This document shows positions 31,576-39,941 of a DNA stretch of 64,000 bases, piece after piece. The DNA lies in assembly GCF_019264345.1 (NCBI RefSeq), contig NZ_JAHVAO010000001.1, positions 2,418,001 to 2,482,000 of the forward strand, given 5' to 3'. The notes under the pieces are model-generated. The model was not told where the DNA came from and searched no databases. It saw only the letters and a list, made by a program, of their open reading frames with translations. Positions within the stretch are counted from its first letter, which is position 1. Each line of letters begins with the position of its first letter. The DNA is from Marinobacter arenosus (GTDB lineage: Bacteria > Pseudomonadota > Gammaproteobacteria > Pseudomonadales > Oleiphilaceae). Position numbers and translations under genes: made by a program.

Positions 31576-33144
31576 ATGAGCCACGAGGCCTTTACGCCGT
31601 CCATTGCGTTTGACCGGCCGCCGTCCGGTTGCGTGCCGCCGTCAGCCGACGACCGTCACCTCTTCAACTCCCACAATCTCGAACACTACCGGGCCAGCCT
31701 GCTCAAGGGCATTGACCTGATCCAGCGCCAGCTGTCCCAGACCGACAAACCCTTCAGTGGCATTCAGCCGGGTACCCTGAGTCACGCCTTTTCCGACCTC
31801 GACCTGAACCAGCCCTGCGCCAGCCTGGACGGCGCCCTGACCGAACTGCAGGGCCTGTATCTCGACGATGCCGTGTATTTTCACCATCCTCGCTATCAGG
31901 CCCACCTGAATTGCCCGGTCACCATTCCGGCCGTTGTCGCCGAGCTGATCCAGGCCTCCATCAATACCTCGGTGGACACCTGGGATCAGAGCGCCGGGGC
32001 AACCTTCATCGAACAGAGCCTGGTCGACTGGACCGCCGAGCGCATCGGGCTCGGGCAGGAAGCGGACGGTATCTTCACCAGCGGTGGCACCCAGTCGAAC
32101 CTGATGGCCATGCTGTTGGCGCGGGACACTCTGTGCCAGGCGCGCTGGCAACACAGCACCCGGGACCGGGGCCTCCATCCGGACAGCCACCGACTTCGGA
32201 TTTTCTGTTCGGAGGTCAGCCACTTCAGCGTCCAGAAAGCCGCTGCCCTGCTCGGCCTGGGCTATGACTCGGTCGTTCCGGTGCCGTGCGACCGTTACTT
32301 CCGCATGGAAGTGGGCCGACTCCAGAGCGCCCTGGAGGCGTGCCAATACAACGGGTCGATTCCAATGGCGGTGGTCGCCACCGCCGGGACCACCGATTTC
32401 GGCAGCATCGACCCGCTGCCCGAGATTGCCGACCTGTGCAGCCAGTACCGCGTGTGGCTGCATGCGGACGCCGCCTACGGCGGGGGGCTGCTCACCTCCC
32501 GGCGCCATCGCCACCTGCTGGCGGGCATCGAACGGGCGGACTCGGTCACTGTCGATTACCACAAATCCTTCCTGCAACCGGTTGCCTGCAGCGCCCTGCT
32601 GGCGAGGGACCGGACGGCTTTCTCCTGCGTGACCTGGCACGCGGACTACCTGAATCCCCTGAGTGCCCGGGAACAGGGTACCCCCAACCTCGTCGACAAG
32701 AGCCTGCAAACCACCCGACGGTTCGACGCCCTGAAACTCTGGTTGAGCCTGCGCACGCTCGGACCGGACGCCCTCGGTGCTGCCTTCGACACGGTCCTCA
32801 ACCTGGCCCGCAAGGCCTACCTGCTGATGCTGTCAGACCCGGCCATCGAGGTTATCCACCAACCCCAGCTCAGTACCCTGGTGTTCCGGTACAACCCCGG
32901 ACGGGACACTCCCGAATCCACGCTCGATGCGATCAATCGCCATATCCGCCAGGCCATCATGGCGTCCGGTGAAGCGATGATTGCCGCCACCCGCGTGCAT
33001 GACCGGCAGTATCTGAAAATTACCCTGCTCAACCCGGATACCCACATCCACGATATCCAGGCCGTACTCCGGCTGGTCAAGCGCCACGGCGAGCACACCT
33101 GGCTGAACCAATCGGTTCAACCCGAGGAGGCGGCCTGTGACTGA
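31576..33144 (+). CDS. PLP-dependent decarboxylase for siderophore diamine synthesis (DesA/BibA-like)
   Basis: Group II pyridoxal-phosphate decarboxylase, 522 residues. The PLP-stacking and binding segments are TSGGTQSN (about 168-175) and HADAAYGG (296-303); the Schiff-base lysine is Lys330 in DYHKSFLQ. In hydroxamate siderophore operons this family converts lysine to cadaverine (DesA) or related amino acids to putrescine/diaminopropane. First gene of a tight operon under a Fur box; its last 8 bp overlap the monooxygenase start. Cadaverine is the favoured product by analogy; diaminobutyrate decarboxylase is the alternative. Confidence 0.88.
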   Translation: MSHEAFTPSIAFDRPPSGCVPPSADDRHLFNSHNLEHYRASLLKGIDLIQRQLSQTDKPFSGIQPGTLSHAFSDLDLNQPCASLDGALTELQGLYLDDAVYFHHPRYQAHLNCPVTIPAVVAELIQASINTSVDTWDQSAGATFIEQSLVDWTAERIGLGQEADGIFTSGGTQSNLMAMLLARDTLCQARWQHSTRDRGLHPDSHRLRIFCSEVSHFSVQKAAALLGLGYDSVVPVPCDRYFRMEVGRLQSALEACQYNGSIPMAVVATAGTTDFGSIDPLPEIADLCSQYRVWLHADAAYGGGLLTSRRHRHLLAGIERADSVTVDYHKSFLQPVACSALLARDRTAFSCVTWHADYLNPLSAREQGTPNLVDKSLQTTRRFDALKLWLSLRTLGPDALGAAFDTVLNLARKAYLLMLSDPAIEVIHQPQLSTLVFRYNPGRDTPESTLDAINRHIRQAIMASGEAMIAATRVHDRQYLKITLLNPDTHIHDIQAVLRLVKRHGEHTWLNQSVQPEEAACD

Positions 33145-34462
33145 CCGCTGCTACGATTTCATTGCGATCGGCCTGGGTCCGTTCAACCTCAGCCTCGCCT
33201 GCCTGGCCGCGCCGCTTGACGATCTGCATGGGCTGGTACTGGATGAGAATCCTGAGTTTAACTGGCATCCGGGCATGATGCTGGAAGGCACCCACCTCCA
33301 GACACCGTTTCTGTCCGACCTGGTGACCCTGGCCGATCCCACCAGTCCCTTCAGTTTCCTGAACTACATCAAGGAGCAGGGTCGGATCTATTCCTTTTAC
33401 ATCCGGGAGAACTTTTTCCTCCAGCGCCGGGAATACAACCAGTACTGCCAGTGGGCGGCACGCCGGCTGGACAACCTCCGATTCGATACCCGGGTCGAGC
33501 GCATCGACTACGAGGAAGGCGATGGCCTGTACCGGGTCAGCGCCCGTTGCACCCGCACCGGTGCCCTCCTGATTTTCCGCGCCCGCCGCCTGGTGCTCGG
33601 CACCGGGCCCAGGCCCTGGGTTCCCGACTGCTGCCATGACCTTCCCGGGCCTGTCTGGCACTCATCCAGGTACCTCGATCACAAACGGGACATGCAGGCC
33701 GGGTCCTCCATTACGGTGGTCGGAAGTGGCCAGAGCGCCGCGGAAATCTTCCACGATCTGCTGCAGGACATTGACGGGCATGGCTACAGCCTGAGCTGGA
33801 TCACCGGGTCGCCGCGGTTCTTCCCGCTGGACTACAGCAAACTCACCCTGGAAATGACCTCACCGGAGTACGTCGATTATTTCCACGACCTGCCGCCGGA
33901 AACCCGGGATCGTCTGCTGGCGGAACAGAAACACCTCTACAAGGGCATCAACACCGACCTGATCAACGCCATCCACGACCTGTTGTACGTGAAGCGGCTG
34001 GAGCGGACGTTGCCGGTCATGCTGGCGACCAATTCCCGGCTCGTGGGCGCCCACGTCGACGCCGGGCGCGGTGACTACCAGCTGGACCTGCACCACACCG
34101 AACAGGACCGACGGTACCACCACCATAGCCAGGCCCTGGTCCTCGCGACTGGTTACCAGTACCAGCCGCCGGACTTCCTGTCCGGAATCCGGCACCGGAT
34201 TCGGTGGGACGACCGGGGCCGGTTTTCGGTCCGGCGAAACTACAGCATCGACACCGCCGGCGGCGAAATCTTTGTCCAGAACGCCGAACTGCACACCCAC
34301 GGCTTCGTGACCCCGGACCTCGGCATGGCCTGCTACCGCAATGCCTGTATCCTGCGGGCGCTGACCGGGCGGGAACCCTACCCGGTCGAGGACGCCATTG
34401 CCTTTCAGACCTTCGGCGCGCCTGATGGCACGGCCCGGCCAGCCAATGCGGAGATGGAGTGA
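33137..34462 (+). CDS. Diamine/lysine N-hydroxylase (DesB/BibB/AlcA-like)
   Basis: Flavin-dependent N-monooxygenase of the IucD/SidA family, 441 residues, making the N-hydroxy-diamine for hydroxamate formation. FAD motif GLGPFN is at residues 12-17, the NADPH motif GSGQSAAE starts at 196, and LATGYQY is the C-terminal ATGY signature. The GTG start 33137 has GAGGAGG 6 nt upstream, inside the end of the decarboxylase gene. The MFS gene starts 2 bp after its stop. Substrate (cadaverine versus putrescine) cannot be read from sequence. Confidence 0.9.
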   Translation: MTDRCYDFIAIGLGPFNLSLACLAAPLDDLHGLVLDENPEFNWHPGMMLEGTHLQTPFLSDLVTLADPTSPFSFLNYIKEQGRIYSFYIRENFFLQRREYNQYCQWAARRLDNLRFDTRVERIDYEEGDGLYRVSARCTRTGALLIFRARRLVLGTGPRPWVPDCCHDLPGPVWHSSRYLDHKRDMQAGSSITVVGSGQSAAEIFHDLLQDIDGHGYSLSWITGSPRFFPLDYSKLTLEMTSPEYVDYFHDLPPETRDRLLAEQKHLYKGINTDLINAIHDLLYVKRLERTLPVMLATNSRLVGAHVDAGRGDYQLDLHHTEQDRRYHHHSQALVLATGYQYQPPDFLSGIRHRIRWDDRGRFSVRRNYSIDTAGGEIFVQNAELHTHGFVTPDLGMACYRNACILRALTGREPYPVEDAIAFQTFGAPDGTARPANAEME

Positions 34463-34463
34463 C

Positions 34464-35666
34464 ATGCTCCATCGCCACCTGAAAGCCTGGCTGATCGGCC
34501 TGACACTGGCCGCGGTGGTCAGTGATTCGATGCTGCTGCCGTTCTATCCGCATTTTTTTGCCACCGTGTTCGGGGTGACCAACCCCCAACACGTCGGCCT
34601 GTACCTGAGTGCCTCCTGCCTTGCCGTTATCCTGGCCTTACCCTTGTGGGCAAGGCTGGTGCGCCGCACCGGCGTCCTGAACCTGCTGGTCTACACCCAG
34701 GTTGCCGCCGGCGCCCTGTGCCTGCTGTGTTACTGGACCGACAACCTGACGTGGTTCTGGTTGATATCCATGGCCATGCTGGTGTTCAAGGCCAGCTACC
34801 TGCTGATCTATCCGCTCATCCTGGCCAGTGAACATCCGGACCGTCACGGTGGCACCATCGGGCTGCTGTCGGTCGTCGTTCATCTCGGCGGCATTGCCGG
34901 AGCGGTACTGGGAGGCGCGGTGCTGCAGTGGTTCGAACCGCGCCAGATTTTCCTGGTCATGGCGGCCAGCGATGTTCTGCAAACGGCCACCTGCCTTTAC
35001 CTGTTGCGCAGTGACAGCCCAACGCCGGCAGGACCGGAGGCGCGCCCGGATCCCACCCCGCCAGGAACGCCACCACCGCCGACCGTCCCGTTTCGTCTTC
35101 CGCTTGGCCTGGTCATGTTCGCCTTCTACTTCAGCGCCTACCTGATCCGGCCCTTTTTCGTCCGGCACTGGGAACACGTCTCCGATCACACCCACGAGTT
35201 GGTCTCCGGGCTGGTGTTCGCCATTCCCGCCGGTGTTGCCGTCCTGGCGCTGTGGATAAACCTCCGGCGCGCCACTCCGACGCCGGGCACCGGCATAGTT
35301 CCGGCACTGGTCCTGGCGGCCGCCGGCCTGCTGGTGCAGGGCCTCGACCAACCCGGCTACGTCTTGCTGGGCCGGGTCCTGTTTGGCTGGGGACTGTTCC
35401 AGGCCACGGTCCGACTGGATCAGCTGATGTTTGCCCTAAGCACATTGGAGCGTTACGCCGCCGATTACAGCACCCTCAACCTGTTCCAGCAGATGGGCGT
35501 CCTGGTGGCCGCACTGACCGCCGGCGCCCTGGTCGAGTCGTTTGGCCTCGCCAACCCGTTTGTGGTTGGAGCCGCCGGGCTCGTCGTGACGGCCGGGGCC
35601 TACATGGCCCTGGTTCGACCCCTGCTCACCCTTCCAACCCCCGATCCTGCAAGGAGCCCCTCATGA
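34464..35666 (+). CDS. MFS transporter, probable siderophore exporter
   Basis: 400-residue major-facilitator protein with about 12 hydrophobic segments. The first is LIGLTLAAVVSDSMLLPFYPHFF; LWARLVRRTGVLNLL is a loop 2-3-like motif, and a proline-rich cytoplasmic linker lies near the middle (around residues 190-215). ATG 34464 is preferred (GGAG upstream, 1 bp after the monooxygenase stop). The stop overlaps the next start as ATGA. Position in a siderophore operon, as with AlcS-type exporters, suggests export of the finished siderophore; ferri-siderophore import is less likely. Confidence 0.85.
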   Translation: MLHRHLKAWLIGLTLAAVVSDSMLLPFYPHFFATVFGVTNPQHVGLYLSASCLAVILALPLWARLVRRTGVLNLLVYTQVAAGALCLLCYWTDNLTWFWLISMAMLVFKASYLLIYPLILASEHPDRHGGTIGLLSVVVHLGGIAGAVLGGAVLQWFEPRQIFLVMAASDVLQTATCLYLLRSDSPTPAGPEARPDPTPPGTPPPPTVPFRLPLGLVMFAFYFSAYLIRPFFVRHWEHVSDHTHELVSGLVFAIPAGVAVLALWINLRRATPTPGTGIVPALVLAAAGLLVQGLDQPGYVLLGRVLFGWGLFQATVRLDQLMFALSTLERYAADYSTLNLFQQMGVLVAALTAGALVESFGLANPFVVGAAGLVVTAGAYMALVRPLLTLPTPDPARSPS

Positions 35667-38083
35667 TTACGGAGCCATTGAAGACCCCCGTGCCCGGCCT
35701 CGGCACCTTTACCCTTCGGCCGCTCGATCTTGCCGTCGACCTGCCCCAGGTCCAGCGCTGGTTGAGCTCGGACCACGCCCGCTTCTGGGGCATGCAGACG
35801 ATGACCCGGGACGACCTGGCGGGCTTCTATTTCCAGCTCCGGACAACCGGGCACGGCGACGTCTTTATCGGCAGCCACGATGGAGTCCCGGTCTTCCTGG
35901 TGGAGACCTATGACCCCGCGCGGTCCCCCCTGGCGGACCATTACCCTGTCCGGGACGGTGACCTCGGCATGCACATTCTGGTGGCTCCGGCGGAAACGCC
36001 CATCCCCGGTTTTACCCGCGCGATCTTCACCAACGTTATGGCCTGGCTGTTCCGAGACCTGGGTGCCCGGCGGGTGGTGGTCGAACCCGATTGTGACAAC
36101 GACCGAATCCACCCCCTGAACCGGCATGTCGGTTTCGCCTACGACACGGTTATTGAACTGCCCGACAAAACCGCCCACCTGGCGTTCTGCACCGAAGCCC
36201 AATTCGACGAGGCCAGGGCATCCCACGAGGAGAGTTATCCCATGACCCACGAACCCGAATTTCCGCCCCAGCGGGCGTCTGAACACCTGTCCCCCGAGCT
36301 GTGGCAACGGGTCAATACCCTGCTGGTTCGCAAGGCCCTGAGCGAGTTTTCCCACGAACTGCTGTTGACCCCGCAGAGCCTGTCCAGTGACGCCGGCTGG
36401 AACCGATACCGGGTGGTGGCCGACGATCCCGCCATCGAATACCAGTTTCAGGCGCGCAAGCTGGCACTCGACCACTGGCAGATCGATGCCGCATCCATCG
36501 GTAAGCAGGTGAACGGTGAGACGGCGCCCGTGGACGCGGTGAGTTTCATCATCGAGTTCCAGCACAGCCTGAAGATCACGGACGCCATGCTGCCGACCTA
36601 TCTGGAAGAAGTGAGCAGCACGCTGTATGGCAGTGCCTACAAGCACACGCGGGCTGATCAGGCGGTCGCCGACCTGGTGGACGCCGGGTTTCAGCAGATG
36701 GAAGCGGCGATGTCTGAAGGCCACCCCTGTTTTGTGGCCAACAACGGCCGGATCGGCTTCGGTGCCGACGACTACCGGCGCTACGCCCCCGAGGCCGGAA
36801 AGCCGATGCGCCTGGTCTGGCTCGCGGGCCATCGGGCTCACACCCGGTTCGCCGGCAGCAACGGCCTGGATCACCGGGAACTGGTTGAATCGCAACTGGG
36901 GTTCCGGCAACTGGAAGCGTTCGACCGGCAACTGAGAGAACTGGCCCTGGACCCGGACGACTATTGCTACATCCCAGTCCATCCCTGGCAGTGGACCAAC
37001 AAACTGGCGCATCTGTTTGCCCCGGATCTGGCCAACCGCGAGCTGGTCTGCCTGGGCTATGGCGACGACCATTACCAGGCCCAGCAATCAATCCGCACCT
37101 TCTTCAATCTGGACCGGCCCCGCCAGCATTACATCAAGACCGCACTGTCGATCCTCAACATGGGGTTCATGCGCGGCCTTTCACCGGACTACATGACGAC
37201 CACGCCCGCCATCAACGATTTTCTCCACAACCTGGTGTCCCAGGATCCGTACCTGGCCAGCACCGGTTTCAGCCTGCTGCGCGAAGTGGCCGGGATTGGC
37301 TACATCAACCGTCACCTGGAGCGGGCGGCCGATAAGCACAGCCCCTATCGGAAGATGCTGTCCGCGCTCTGGCGGGAAAGTCCGGTGCCCACGGTGGCCA
37401 ACAACCAGCAGCTGATGACCATGGCCGCACTGCTGCACACCGACCCGGAAGGCAACGCCCTGCTCCCGGCGCTGATCGCGAAGTCGGGGCTGGACGCGCG
37501 GGCCTGGCTGAAACGGTATCTGAACTGCTACCTCCGTCCCCTGCTGCACTGCTTCTACGCCCACGACCTGGTGTTCATGCCCCATGGCGAAAACCTGATC
37601 CTGGTGATGAAAAACGGCGCGCCGGTCCGGGCCATCATGAAAGACATCGGTGAGGAGGCGGCCATCATGAACACCGAGATTCGTCTGAACAGCGACGTCC
37701 GCCGGCTTCAGGTGGACGTTCCAGATGACCTGAAGGTGTTGTCGATTTTCACCGACCTGTTCGACTGCATCTTCCGATTCATGGCTGCGATTCTGGATGA
37801 ACAGGGCGATGTCCCGGAGATCGAATTCTGGGAACAGGTGGCGGCCTGCGTCCACGAGTACCAGGACCGTCATCCGGAGCTTCGGGAAAAGTTCCGGCAG
37901 CACGACCTGTTCGCCCCGGAATTCCGCCGTTCCTGCCTGAACCGGTTACAACTGGCCAACAACCAGCAGATGGTGGATCTCGCGGATCCGGCCGGAAACC
38001 TTCAGTTCCACGGTGTGCTGAAAAATCCGCTGGCGGCATTCCGCCACCGGCCGGCCACGTCGGACGCCGCGGTGTCGACCTGA
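35663..38083 (+). CDS. Fused acyltransferase / NIS siderophore synthetase (BibC-like)
   Basis: 806-residue bifunctional enzyme. Residues 1 to ~185 are a GNAT acyltransferase of the IucB/AlcB/DesC type (FWGMQTMT, GDVFIGSHDG, VEPDCDNDRIHPLNRHVGF). Residues ~194-806 are an IucA/IucC (NIS) synthetase with HPWQW, KTALSILNMGFMRGL and the HGENLIL segment. The first half should acylate N-hydroxydiamine with succinyl- or acetyl-CoA, and the second adenylates and condenses units. The same fusion is known in BibC of the bisucaberin pathway. ATG 35663 overlaps the MFS stop, with AAGGAG upstream. An internal ATG at 36242, with an ideal GAGGAGAG 7 nt before it, marks the domain boundary. Confidence 0.93.
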   Translation: MITEPLKTPVPGLGTFTLRPLDLAVDLPQVQRWLSSDHARFWGMQTMTRDDLAGFYFQLRTTGHGDVFIGSHDGVPVFLVETYDPARSPLADHYPVRDGDLGMHILVAPAETPIPGFTRAIFTNVMAWLFRDLGARRVVVEPDCDNDRIHPLNRHVGFAYDTVIELPDKTAHLAFCTEAQFDEARASHEESYPMTHEPEFPPQRASEHLSPELWQRVNTLLVRKALSEFSHELLLTPQSLSSDAGWNRYRVVADDPAIEYQFQARKLALDHWQIDAASIGKQVNGETAPVDAVSFIIEFQHSLKITDAMLPTYLEEVSSTLYGSAYKHTRADQAVADLVDAGFQQMEAAMSEGHPCFVANNGRIGFGADDYRRYAPEAGKPMRLVWLAGHRAHTRFAGSNGLDHRELVESQLGFRQLEAFDRQLRELALDPDDYCYIPVHPWQWTNKLAHLFAPDLANRELVCLGYGDDHYQAQQSIRTFFNLDRPRQHYIKTALSILNMGFMRGLSPDYMTTTPAINDFLHNLVSQDPYLASTGFSLLREVAGIGYINRHLERAADKHSPYRKMLSALWRESPVPTVANNQQLMTMAALLHTDPEGNALLPALIAKSGLDARAWLKRYLNCYLRPLLHCFYAHDLVFMPHGENLILVMKNGAPVRAIMKDIGEEAAIMNTEIRLNSDVRRLQVDVPDDLKVLSIFTDLFDCIFRFMAAILDEQGDVPEIEFWEQVAACVHEYQDRHPELREKFRQHDLFAPEFRRSCLNRLQLANNQQMVDLADPAGNLQFHGVLKNPLAAFRHRPATSDAAVST
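36227..36244 (+). promoter_or_regulatory. Internal ribosome-binding site and start inside the fused synthetase gene
   Basis: GAGGAGAG (36227-36234) sits 7 nt before an in-frame ATG (36242) exactly at the boundary of the GNAT and NIS-synthetase domains. Use of it would give a free ~613-residue synthetase beside the fused enzyme. It may also be a relic of two separate genes. Confidence 0.45.
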
Positions 38084-38099
38084 GCCTTCAAGCCAGCCA

Positions 38100-38846
38100 T
38101 CAGAGACCGTACTTGGTCTCGATGGCTGTGAACATGCCGGAGTCGTGGACCTGCTCCAGAGCCTCGTTCAACTGATCCACCACCTCGTCCGGGGTACGCG
38201 GATTGATCGCCAGGAACAGTTCCGTGTCGTTGAACGAATACACCGGCACCAGGCCGTCGACGTTCTGCTGCGAGGCGAAGTAGGGCCCCGCCAGACGATC
38301 GGCAATCCACAGGTCGATCTGGCCCAGCTCCAGACGCTTGGGGTTCAGGTCGTCGCTGTCCAGCGCCGACACCTCATAGCCCCGCGCCAGAAGGTACTCG
38401 GTCATGACGTCGTTGCGGTAGCCGCCAAACACCTTGTCCTCGGCGTCGTCGAGGCTGTCCATCTGAAAATCCGAACCGGCCGGGGCGAAGATGGTCCACA
38501 GGTTCTTGGTCAGCGGCCCCACCCACTTGAAGCGCGGCGCCCGTTCTTCGGTGTAGGTGGTGCAGAAGATGCCGTGGTTGGGCTTGTTCAGGGCCCGGTT
38601 GTAGCCATAGTCCCAGTTACGAAGCTTGATGACGTAGTCGAGGTCGGTGTGCTTCAGGATCGCCTTGACCATTTCCGTGCACAGGCCGTCGATGTCCGTG
38701 CCATTGTGTTCAAAGGCCCGGCCGGTAGCACTCATGTTGTAGGGAGGGAAATTCTCGGTGTAGAGGTAGAGCTTGTCGGAAGCCTGAGTGTTCGGGGTAA
38801 TGGCCAGAAACGCCACCAGGGTTGCCAGCAGGGACAGATACCGCAC
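38100..38846 (-). CDS. Periplasmic solute-binding protein, family 3 (copy A)
   Basis: 248 residues with a Sec signal peptide (hydrophobic LSLLATLVAFLAI, cleavage near TQAS-DK). The mature part is an SBP_bac_3-like two-lobe binding protein starting LYLYTENFPPYNMS; the hinge and ligand region includes GIFCTTYTEERA and FGGYRNDV. No ABC permease or ATPase gene is close, so it may serve a remote transporter, a chemoreceptor or a sensor. It is the downstream member of a tandem pair with the gene at 39051-39797. It is convergent to the siderophore operon with a 16-bp gap and no evident terminator. Confidence 0.85.
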   Translation of the reverse strand: MRYLSLLATLVAFLAITPNTQASDKLYLYTENFPPYNMSATGRAFEHNGTDIDGLCTEMVKAILKHTDLDYVIKLRNWDYGYNRALNKPNHGIFCTTYTEERAPRFKWVGPLTKNLWTIFAPAGSDFQMDSLDDAEDKVFGGYRNDVMTEYLLARGYEVSALDSDDLNPKRLELGQIDLWIADRLAGPYFASQQNVDGLVPVYSFNDTELFLAINPRTPDEVVDQLNEALEQVHDSGMFTAIETKYGL

Positions 38847-38941
38847 GTCTTCTCTCCTTCAGATAGTGGGAACCACAGCAGATCGTGGCTTCGCTCGTCT
38901 AGGGGCGGCAGTCTAGCTCAGCTGGTATCGGGGGTTTACCG

Positions 38942-38971
38942 ATAATGTGTTTAATTTCGTAATTAAATCAA
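38942..38971 (-). promoter_or_regulatory. Candidate promoter with palindromic operator for copy A
   Basis: On the minus strand TTGATT (38966-38971) and CATTAT (38942-38947) are 18 bp apart. The spacer holds a perfect 7-bp inverted repeat TTTAATT/AATTAAA (38950-38967) around four bases, placed like a repressor operator. It lies about 95 bp upstream of copy A. Confidence 0.4.
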
Positions 38972-39050
38972 AGGCGAACGCTCCCCTCCAGTTCGTTGAG
39001 TCACCGATCACGAACCGGATCAGGGGCTGTTCGCAGGGTTTGGCTGCGGT

Positions 39051-39797
39051 TTAAAGGCCGTATTTGGTCTGAATGGCTTCGAACATGCCGGATTCCCGGA
39101 TGCTCTGAAGGCCCGCATTCAGGCTGTCCACCACTTCGTCCGAGGTGTCCGGATTCAGCGCCAGGTACAGCTCGGTGTCGTTGAAGGAAAACACCGGCAC
39201 CAGTCCCTCAACGTTCTGCTGGGAGGCCAGGTAGGGACCGCCGAGGCGATCGGCCAGCCAGAGATCGATCTGGCCCAGCTCCAGGCGCTTGGGGTTGAGG
39301 TCATCGCTGTCCAGGGCGGACACCTCGTAACCCCGTTTGATCAGGTATTCGGATTTGACGTCGTTGCGGTAGCCACCGAACACCTTGTTCCGGGCGTCGT
39401 CGAGGCTGTCCATCTGGAAATCCGAGCCGGCCGGGGCAAAGATGGTCCACAGGTTCTTGGTCAGCGGCCCCACCCACTTGAAGCGCGGCGCCCGCTCCTC
39501 GGTGTAGGTGGTGCAGAAGATGCCGTGGTTCGGCTTGTTCAGGGCCCGGTTGTAGCCGTAGTCCCAGTTCCGCAGCTTGATGCGGTACTCCAGATTGGTC
39601 TGTTTCAGGGCAGCGGTCACCAATTCGGTGCACAAACCGTCGATGTCTTCGACGCTGTGTTCGAACGCCCTTCCGGAGGTGCTCATGTTGTAGGGGGGGA
39701 AATTCTCGGTGTACAGGTACAGCCGTTCGGCTGCCTGTGCGGACGAGCCTGCCAGGACCAACCCGACCAGCGCAGAACCCAGAACTTTCTTAACCAC
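39051..39797 (-). CDS. Periplasmic solute-binding protein, family 3 (copy B)
   Basis: 248 residues, GTG start, preceded by GGGAGT. The signal peptide (VLGSALVGLVLAGSSAQAA) has a good AxA cleavage site. It is the tandem paralogue of the gene at 38100-38846, the same length. Residues from the KLRNWDYGYNRAL region to MDSLDDA (about 60 residues) are identical, and the ends of the mature proteins differ more. The same ligand class is likely but not identifiable. A 204-bp spacer with its own promoter-like element separates the two genes. Confidence 0.85.
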   Translation of the reverse strand: MVKKVLGSALVGLVLAGSSAQAAERLYLYTENFPPYNMSTSGRAFEHSVEDIDGLCTELVTAALKQTNLEYRIKLRNWDYGYNRALNKPNHGIFCTTYTEERAPRFKWVGPLTKNLWTIFAPAGSDFQMDSLDDARNKVFGGYRNDVKSEYLIKRGYEVSALDSDDLNPKRLELGQIDLWLADRLGGPYLASQQNVEGLVPVFSFNDTELYLALNPDTSDEVVDSLNAGLQSIRESGMFEAIQTKYGL

Positions 39798-39941
39798 GGC
39801 TTATCACTCCCAATTGGAAAATACACGGATATGCCTTGGTCAGGACGCAAGATTCACGCCCTGCCCCGTGCTTTCCCTCGGGAAAAACGTTTCATTTGGT
39901 AACCAGCCGGATCCTGCCCCGGCAACCGCGGCGCCCCCCGG

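Noticed and set aside
35251..35259. Perfect DnaA box inside the MFS gene (also 58052-58060 and 61332-61340 in the Atm1-type gene and recB)
   Set aside because: Isolated copies within coding sequence without an AT-rich neighbour; not treated as origin elements.
35252..35662. 137-residue N-terminal extension of the fused siderophore synthetase
   Set aside because: It lies wholly inside the MFS transporter gene in another frame, is Arg/Pro/Gly-rich, and ATG 35663 has a good SD and stop-start overlap.
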